Translations under genes and position numbers: made by a program | Shown here: positions 57,108 to 64,000 of the stretch, piece after piece | How the letters are laid out: the number at the start of each line of letters is the position of its first letter | Position numbering within the stretch: the stretch's first letter is position 1 | Notes under the pieces: model-generated | The model's database searches: none | Seen by the model: only the letters and a program-made list of their open reading frames with translations | What the model was told of the DNA's origin: nothing | Source of the DNA: Epiperipatus broadwayi | Taxonomy: Eukaryota; Onychophora; Udeonychophora; Euonychophora; Peripatidae | Assembly (NCBI GenBank): GCA_028023455.1 | Contig: JAQFVV010000255.1 | Coordinates: forward strand, 62,001-126,000 | Length of the DNA stretch: 64,000 bases | Direction: 5' to 3'

Positions 57108-57234
57108 TATTGAATGAGTAGGCACTGGATAGGAATTTTATGCGTAAGCCTTCTGGCATCCATTGATTACTCTGACTTGCACTAACACTATTGTATAGAG
57201 AGTTTTGCTGGTTTTAATAATTATGTTACTATTT

Positions 57235-57390
57235 GAATATAATATGATTAGAGGGATTTGAACACAGACTTTCAACCTCCCTTTAGCTATCCATTCTATC
57301 TATATAAACAATACTCATAACCACATACATGTAAAAAAAAAAAGATCTCCAATATACATATTTAGTACTAAACCAGCACTCATTAATCCA
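57235..57390 (-). mobile_element. Family A fragment, antisense
   Basis: GAGGGATTTGAACACAGACT, CTATCCATTCTATCT, TCCAATATACATATTTAG, ACTAAACCAGCACTCATTAA. The ribozyme remnant reads TTAATGA and TAAA and is dead. Confidence 0.7.
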
Positions 57391-57541
57391 ATAATTATTT
57401 TATTATTTTTCTAAAAGCAAAAAGTTATAAAAGGGCTTTGAGAAATAATGGTTTATTCATTGAACATTATAATAAATAACATATATATATGTCATATTAT
57501 TATTACTATTTGCGGGATATTCCGTGTAGTGAAAAAGCTAA

Positions 57542-57585
57542 ATGCTGACGTTTCAGTACAATATCAAGTACCTTCCTCAGAGCAT
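57542..57585 (-). ncRNA. Hammerhead ribozyme at a PLE terminus
   Basis: Stem I ATGCT (57585-57581) pairs perfectly with AGCAT (57546-57542). Core CTGAGGA (57580-57574). Stem II is built on GTAC/GTAC with an A-U closing pair and one bulged G. GAAA at 57554-57551, palindromic ACGT as stem III (57551-57548), C at 57547 as the cleavage position. Short self-complementary stem III is typical of PLE ribozymes, which act as dimers. All core positions agree. Confidence 0.85.
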
Positions 57586-57649
57586 CCTCTTTCTCAAATC
57601 ATAAGAATGCACATGAGATTTAAAACCGTTTTTATCGTTTTCTTTCTTC

Positions 57650-57830
57650 TCATATTTAAATTATATTGGTTGAGAAGTTTTAAAATTTATTTTCTCTTCC
57701 AATAGCTTCTTCCAAATGTTGTTAATCTTCTTTAATTCACACCTTTCATTTATGCTCTTGGGTCTTTTAAAAATCTCTATAGCTTCTCTTAGCAATCTCT
57801 GGTCATATTGTTCAATTTTTGCTAAATCTC
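57650..57830 (-). pseudogene. PLE nuclease C-terminal fragment
   Basis: Minus strand reads IEQYDQRLLREAIEIFKRP, then KSINERCELKKINNIWKK and a Lys/Phe-rich end. The RL-REAIEI block is the conserved helix after the GIY-YIG fold in PLE proteins, where it follows the catalytic core. No GIY-YIG residues remain upstream because of the tandem and inverted junction. Not functional. Confidence 0.75.
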
Positions 57831-57952
57831 TATAGCTTCTCTTAGCAATCTCTGGTCATATTCTTCAATTTTTGCTAAAATTTTAGCAAAAATTGAACAA
57901 TATGACCAATATGACATCTTTTATCCGTGAAAATATTAGAATTAACATATAT

Positions 57953-58035
57953 ATATGTCCACAGATGGCATTCTACCAAAAACACCGATCAAGTGTATGT
58001 TTTGTTTACATAAACGCCATCTGTGGACATAAATA
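57953..58035. repeat. Short inverted repeat (15-bp arms)
   Basis: TATGTCCACAGATGG (57953) and CCATCTGTGGACATA (ending about 58032) enclose about 50 bp. The arm word also occurs alone near 42818, so it belongs to a small dispersed family, perhaps a MITE. Confidence 0.65.
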
Positions 58036-59696
58036 CAAGCATTAGCAAGTTTTTTAACTTGCATTTTTGTTTTTCATATATATATAAAGATCATTTTGGT
58101 AGATGGTTTGTATTCTTTTCAAAAATTAAGGATATACTTTAATGTTAATAACAACAATAACAAAATAAAATATGAATAAAACAGAATTAAATAATGATAT
58201 GGAGATTTTATAAAAGTTAAAAGAATTGATTATATAATATAAAAATGTACAGAATAAATGAAACATACCCTTTACAATTGTATATATACTCTCATTATAG
58301 AATTTTCTATGCATTTTAATTAGTCAGTTATTAAGTAACTTATAATTATTTAAATTATGCTTAATGTAATATGTTTCATATATTTCTATTTGTTTGATCT
58401 TTAATGTAATTTAAAGGTTTTACATTTTTGTAGCATCTATTGGTATGTCTATATGTTAAGCAGTGAATATATAGATTTCTAATCTTGCTTTATTAATTGC
58501 ATTGCTATATATACCTGTGTCTTGTTTTATGTGGTAGATAGGTTCCTCAGAAAATGTGCACAAAAGAAATTGCACAAAAATAAATATAACTTACCTTGAA
58601 AAATTGGGGATAGGTTCCCGTAATTTTCAAAAATTGGCATAAAAGCAAAGCAAGAAGGAAAAATTACTTTAAAATTTACATTAAAAAAATAAGGAAATAA
58701 AGTATGACTAATAAAAAATTTCAAATATATGGAAAAAATTAATATAAGACAAACTTTTTTTACTTTTTTTATTAACTACAGTATTTAATTTTACATTTTT
58801 TCATACATATTTTAAGTATTACCACTATTTTACAATATGTGTTCATTTGTGAACTAGTAATAAATCAGATTTGTGACATATTGTACAACTAGTGCCACTT
58901 TCAGTCTTGTGCTGTGTTAATGGTTTTCTGTTTCTATATTAAAAAATGAGATCACAATCAAAACAAAAATATTATACATTATCATTAGAAAGATTATTTT
59001 CAGTTTATAAAATCAATAAAATCTTCGTTATTATTTTTTTTTTAAATCTAAAAAAATATTTATTTCTGTTAATATCTAACAAAATACATTTTAAAAGTTT
59101 AAAATTTTTGAATATTTATTGTGATATTTTTATACGTACATATAAATCTATTATTATTATTTACTCATTAGTATAAGTAGGTTATTTACATAGAAGCTAA
59201 GATTCTAAATACAGCTTTAGGCCATATTCATGTAAGCTGCTAATATAACATTATATTTTTGAAAAAAAAAGTATTTCAAGTCAAAATAAGTTATTAATAA
59301 TTTAAATTTCTTGATATCTAATAAATATAGTGAAATATGAAGAATATTAAGAAAAAACATGAATCACATAACTTCAAAATCACATTAAAATAATCCACAT
59401 AAAACAAGATCTAGGTATACTTTGACTCTTACTTCTTACTGTTTTCTTGTATGGTCACAGTAAATCATATTGCAATTGGTCACTATTAATTTTCTATACG
59501 ATTCTTGTTTGCATTTTATATTGTCTCATTTTATATTTACCTATTAATTTTTCTATAATTTTACTATTTGTCCATTCAATGTAATTTTTATTTTATAGTA
59601 ATGAATTATAAATTTTAGATAATATAAAAGTTTGATTCATTTCTTATTTGAATCATTGTTAATATCATCATTATAATCACATTGCATAGAAATGTT
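58036..59696. other. No gene seen
   Basis: Very AT-rich. Short frames at 58126-58314, 58527-58724 and 58946-59176 are low-complexity and carry no motif. Confidence 0.4.
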
Positions 59697-59697
59697 A

Positions 59698-60106
59698 TTA
59701 TTTAATGTATATTTTTTTACAATTAAAAAGTATATTTTTAATATTTGGGGGATTATATACATAATCTTTATATAATTTAAGAGATTGATACTTATGTAAA
59801 TCAGCTATACTTTTATCTATATTATATTTATCAACATTTTTATTTTTATAATATTTATTATTTTTACATTTAAAATGTTTAATGACTGCCATGTTTTGTA
59901 CTGATGCTTCTTGTAAATCTATACTAATAATTTTTCTTAATTTGTTTTTTAAATAAACGTTTTAATATAATTTTGTTATCAATATGTATGTGAATTTCTA
60001 TATCTAAATATTTAATTTTATTTTTAAATTCTATTTTTATAAATTCCAAATTATATGTATTGTTATTAAAATCATTATAAATATTATTTATAACTTTTAT
60101 TACCAA
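59698..60106 (-). pseudogene. Possible Penelope-like RT thumb-region remnant
   Basis: Two adjacent minus-strand frames (60106-59924 and 59892-59698). The first reads INNIYNDFNNNTYNLEFIKI, then KIKYLDIEIHIHIDNK, with the spacing of the (Y/F)LD(L/I) motif after the RT palm in PLE proteins; the second is Lys/Asn-rich with HKYQSLKLYKDYVYNPP. Same strand as the PLE tail at 57.5 kb, so it could be part of that element's body, though the distance and the gap argue for caution. It may be chance in AT-rich DNA. Confidence 0.3.
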
Positions 60107-61950
60107 TAATTAAAATATCAACAAAGTAGTTTATATAAAAATGTATAGGGTGTGTTTTATTTATTCTGTATATTATATACTGTTATGTTATGTAGTCAAT
60201 TCTTTCAACTTCTATTGAATCTCTATCATAATTTTATTTTGTTTATTCATATATTATTTTATTATTGTTGTTATTTTACTTCTATTATAGAATACTAGAT
60301 AGCGTTTTATGTGCAACAATTGATTAAAGTTAAAATAGATGCTTATTTGAAAAGGATACAAAACTATGTGCCAAAAAGGCTTTTTATGTATAATTATTAA
60401 TATACCTGTATATAACTGTTATATATAATATTTGTATTACTTATTATAATTTATATGAGAAAATAGCATAAGGACTTCATTAAATTTCATTTTTAATGAT
60501 ATCATTCATCATTATGTGTATGACATGAGATTCAATTGTGGACAGGTTTAATCTTGGAATTTTTTTAAATTTATAAGCAAACTTAGCATTTTTCCTTTCA
60601 AGTTGTCATGTCCATGTCTATCTGTTATTAACTGGACAATAAAAGTCTACTTTAATCTGACTTGGATAGATATGTGTCAATTTGTGACTGTAAAAACTAT
60701 TAATATGATTGCAATAATGTGATTGCTCTCACTACTAGAGGGGAGAAATCAATTTTTTGTGGGTGAAAAGCCCATAATTTATCTGGACTTTTATGCAATT
60801 TATAATTAGTTTAAAGTTTGTTTGTTTTTTCATTTAAATAACAGTATTTTCTGTTAGATTTATTATAATTTGTACAAGAATCATAAATATGGATATATAA
60901 AAATATAAAAATACACACAAAAAGGTGTGATCAATATATTTAGCATCAGACATTGTTAATTCATTCATTAAATAAAGATTGTAAACAGTATTCTTCATTA
61001 TTGGTCTGTATGCAGAACTGGTTATCTATATGAGAGAGCCGATGTGCAATACCTTTACGGAGCTCCCTACAAAACCTTTACTGGGAAAAATTTTATATTG
61101 AAATAATAAAATTTGAATTATATATTTATAACATAAATAATGTAAAATTGTAATAAATTAAGATAAATAACTTACAAGACATTCTGAAATTCCATAGTTA
61201 GAACTAATGATTTAATAAGTTTATAAATGAAAAGCGTAACTACAACAACTGAAATATTTGTCTTTTTTTAAAAAAAAAAAAAAGATAATTTGGGATTCAA
61301 GTATAAAATCAAGCTTGAAAATTTATTTTAAATAATTGTATAATTTTCCAGTAGCTTCAGAAATTTTTGGTAAAGTTTAATTCATATTAAACATAGCTAT
61401 CCATTAATCAGGGAATAGGTAAGCAGGTATTTTTAATGAAGATTATATATAATCTTATCTGATTGCAGACGTATGGATATTGACTTTCTTTTTTTAAAAC
61501 AAATCAATAAAATTCAAATCCAACATATCAAGAAATATTCATAACTGAAATGTCTGACATCTAATATTTATTTATTTACTTTTTAATAAAAATATTAATA
61601 ATGTACAGTATGTACATTATTAAGAAGGTCTCACGTAATCGTTTATTATTTACTGATATTCAAAGTCTGGTCTACTTGGAATTTATTTTTCGTAACTAAT
61701 GTAAACAAATTTAATTATTCAATAACGATTATTTAATAATTACCTATTCTTTTATAAAGCATAAAATAAGCGAAAAACTTCCATAAACTATCACTAACTA
61801 GAAATACACTAATTTATTATTGTGTGGTTGGATTGAAGAGGTATTTGCCTTGCATTTAAAGTTGCTTTACCTTTATCCTTGAATATTGCTAATAAAACAC
61901 GAATTAACGCAATATATATGTGTGTGCGATTATACATTTTTATATTTTAA
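60107..61950. other. No gene seen
   Basis: AT-rich spacer with no repeat I recognise. Confidence 0.4.
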
Positions 61951-61954
61951 CTTT

Positions 61955-62500
61955 TCCGGGATTTTTTCTCCCCAAAATGATTGATTCAGTCTTTTTTCCT
62001 TCCGAAATTGTCAGTCCTTCACATCATTTCTTGCTGCATATTACTGCAGAATTTGATGTCAAAGTCATCTGTAATAAAACAGGCTGACTTCCTCCTAATC
62101 AAGCACTAAATTACTAGGGAACAGCTTTATTTCCCCTTTAACTCTGCAGAAAAATGTTCCCATCTAGTTGCCATAGCGATAAGAATTAGGTTAATATACC
62201 AAAAAGCAGTTTAACATTTGCATTTTATCTTTTTCTTTTCCATTTGCTTTGGTCTAATCATAGTGATTATCTCTCATGCATTCACTAGGAATAATATTGG
62301 GAAGAAAAAGTAAAATAAAATAAAATGTATAATAATAAAACTGAAATAAAAGAGAGAAGCTCAGATCTCATTTCCACTGTTGCGGATCTGAGACTAATTT
62401 AAGTAATTAATAGAAATCTTGCCTTGAGTTCTTTGCGATCCCCTCTCACTTCTCTTATAAGAACTTTCATAAGGTGAATTCTTATTACCTGTCCGTACAG
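61955..62500. promoter_or_regulatory. Possible host regulatory/conserved non-coding stretch
   Basis: More balanced base composition, no transposon signature and no open frame. It contains CTAGTTGCCATAGCGATAAG (close to an RFX X-box half, GTTGCCAT), homeodomain-type cores (TAATTTAAGTAATTAAT) and a perfect 8-bp inverted repeat CTCAGATC/GATCTGAG at 62361-62392. Such an island among transposons may be under constraint. This is inference from composition and motifs only. Confidence 0.25.
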
Positions 62501-62799
62501 ATAATACTTTATCATAATTAAATCTTTTGAACATATATATTATTTGAATTATATATATTTTATATGAATTTTATATATTGCGGGGTTGTAGTTTTTTTCA
62601 TACTTTTTATTCATTTTCCCACATGTTGATTTTTTTCTTTTTTTTTAATCTAAAAAAATTAACGGCGATAATCTTATTGTAGTAAAGAATATTAACTCTT
62701 AGTCTACTGCATAGCAAAAATAAAATATATAAAAATATAAAAAATTAAATTCAATCTCCACTGAATTATCTAATATCTGACATATTTTTAAATGTTTTA

Positions 62800-63075
62800 T
62801 GAAATTTATGACTTGTCCATTAAAGTATGAAGATTGGAAGCTATCTTAATATAAACTGAGTACTGATTGTATATATGTGTGGAGATGGTAATCTGGACGA
62901 ACTAATGAGTACTGGTTTAGCACGAAATACGTATATTAGTGATTGTTTATCTTTTCAACATGTGTTTGATCAAGTGGATCAGCAATATAAGACGGCACTG
63001 AGAGTTGTGGGTCGTGTGAAAGTCTGAATTCGAATTCCGCGTATATTACATATATAAATGCAGATGTTTAGCCTG
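62800..63075 (+). mobile_element. Family A repeat, sense copy
   Basis: CCATTAAAGTATGAAGATTGG, GTGTGGAGATGGTAATCTGG, then the ribozyme region at 62896-62937, GTTTATCTTTTCAACATGTG, GACGGCACTGAGAGTTGTGG and GAAAGTCTGAATTCGAATTC. The ribozyme has CTAATGA (one core change), intact GAAA and the best-preserved stem III of the family, the palindrome ATACGTAT followed by A as cleavage base. Confidence 0.72.
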
Positions 63076-63629
63076 TACAATGTATTCATTCATTATAATA
63101 ATTTTCACTGCAGCAATTGTTTATCGTGTGCAAGTTTGCTCTAGTAATAGATAAATAAATAATAATAAAGCATTAGAATATAATGACTATAACAATAAAT
63201 GTATAATGAGTCACATCATAAAGTTACTTTTAATTATTTTTTTACCATTAAAAAACAAACATAAAAAAAAACACATGCACAACAAAATGATAATAGAAAA
63301 GGAAGTAAAACCAAAGAAAGTACTTTAAGTTTAAAATATTTATGAAAAATATAGATAATAATAAAATTGGAATATTTATTTCACTGATTATGAAAAAGCG
63401 CTTAATAATATTAATTGTAAAATATTTTACAGGCATAAAAAAAATTCATATTAACAATACAAATCAAAATCTCATTGCAAATTTTAATTGAGATTAGGTG
63501 ATTTAATAAAAACCAATAAAAATAGCAAAAAAAAAAAGAAAGAAATGAAAAGAGTTGTATATATATAAATTAAAAAATTAGGTAGGTGATTGTAGAAAAT
63601 GAAATAAAAAAGTAAATAAAAATAGTAGA

Positions 63630-63935
63630 AATGAAAAAAATTATATTAAATGCTTTCATTATCTGTGCACAAAAAAAGGGGAAAAATAATTGTTTGATCA
63701 ACCACAATCAGGTTTTTAGATTTAATTTAAAATAAAAGCATGAAAGATCCAGAAATTAATTATGTTGATCCCTTGATATAAAAAATAGGGATTGTCTTAA
63801 TTAATTTCTGAACTCCTCCACTATGCTTTATTTCAAGTTAAATCTAAAACCCCAATTGTGGTTGAACAAACATTTATTTATTTATTTAGCTCATGGCCAA
63901 TAAAAGCATTTAATATGAAAATTTTTTTGATCACT
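63630..63935. mobile_element. Foldback element (~305 bp)
   Basis: Outer arms AAAAAATTATATTAAATGCT and AGCATTTAATATGAAAATTT are inverted; inner arms GTTTGATCAACCACAATCAG and its imperfect complement TTGTGGTTGAACAAAC continue the pairing, and AATTAATTATGTTGATCCC lies near the centre. No gene. Non-autonomous DNA transposon, superfamily unknown. Confidence 0.72.
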
Positions 63936-64000
63936 ATTACTTTTAACTCTTTACTATTGGCATAATAAATGAAGATGTAAAACTAAATCATACTTTAAAT

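Larger units (their letters stand above)
56833..57215. mobile_element. Family B repeat, perfect head-to-head form with two ribozymes
   Basis: Bounded by AATAATTAT (56824-56832 and 57216-57224). Inverted arm plus minus-strand ribozyme on the left, plus-strand ribozyme and forward arm on the right, joined by a ~20-bp centre (57045-57064). Each half mirrors the other. Both ribozymes carry stem II AGC/GCT, so the halves share a recent origin. An RNA from either strand would contain one sense and one antisense ribozyme. Confidence 0.83.
57495..57870 (-). mobile_element. Penelope-like element 3' end with terminal hammerhead
   Basis: Minus-strand order: C-terminal coding block of the nuclease (to about 57640), a short 3' UTR, and a hammerhead ribozyme at 57585-57542, then TTTAGCTTTTTCACTACACG and the element edge near 57495. 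This is the standard layout of PLE 3' ends. At the 5' side, a 53-bp segment (57771-57823 and 57824-57876) is tandemly repeated and then partly inverted, marking a rearranged junction. The body of the element is missing. Confidence 0.8.

Noticed and set aside
57448-57705. 85-codon plus-strand frame
   Set aside because: It is antisense to the PLE tail and its ribozyme.

Overview
The window is very AT-rich eukaryotic DNA with no host gene I can name. It is a graveyard of transposable elements: non-LTR retrotransposons with apurinic-type endonuclease (RTE-like), Penelope-like elements (PLEs) with a GIY-YIG nuclease, mariner and hAT relics, foldback MITEs, a tRNA-Gly-derived SINE, and simple repeats. 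This mix points to an animal, most likely an invertebrate. I cannot place the species. The window is probably intronic or intergenic. The only candidate host coding piece is one possible 180-nt exon near 23.8 kb.

Layout. 0-9 kb: a hAT-type end (1-489), a tRNA-Gly SINE, a foldback element (3.8-4.3 kb) and two tail-to-tail RTE fragments (5.5-7.8 kb), one split by a short repeat. 9.4-12.7 kb: a full-length RTE-like element with 12-bp target duplications, one in-frame stop, one frameshift and a mutated RT active site. 13-15 kb: a second LINE family on the minus strand. 16.7-19.1 kb: a giant palindrome made of two inverted PLE 3' ends around a GIY-YIG reading frame, one arm carrying a TTAA-flanked insertion. 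21-25 kb: short repeats, a SINE and the possible exon. 25.9-29.5 kb: a second long RTE copy. 30-37 kb: more short repeats and a split RTE. 38-48 kb: an RTE fragment, a foldback with 49-bp internal repeats, a PLE 3' end and a mariner relic. 48-58 kb: a tandem repeat family, three SINEs with target duplications, a mariner relic and a PLE 3' end. 58-64 kb: mostly featureless, with a possible regulatory stretch near 62 kb and a terminal foldback.

Main discovery. The commonest short repeats here share an embedded hammerhead ribozyme: the CUGANGA box, a stem-loop II, the GAAA box, a (usually palindromic) stem III ending at an NUH cleavage position, and a matching stem I. I see it in family B (about a dozen copies, 9-15-bp target duplications, one dimer with ribozymes 413 bp apart), family A (about 474-bp period), its relative A2 (412-bp period), family C (about 540-bp period), and at or near the 3' ends of PLEs at 57.5 kb and, less perfectly, 16.7/19.0 kb and 40.5 kb. 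Stem II of family B shows compensatory changes between copies. This fits a retrozyme-like system: small non-autonomous elements made as self-cleaved RNAs and copied back into the genome by reverse transcriptase, PLE or LINE. Which enzyme does it, and whether the ribozymes are active, is inference.
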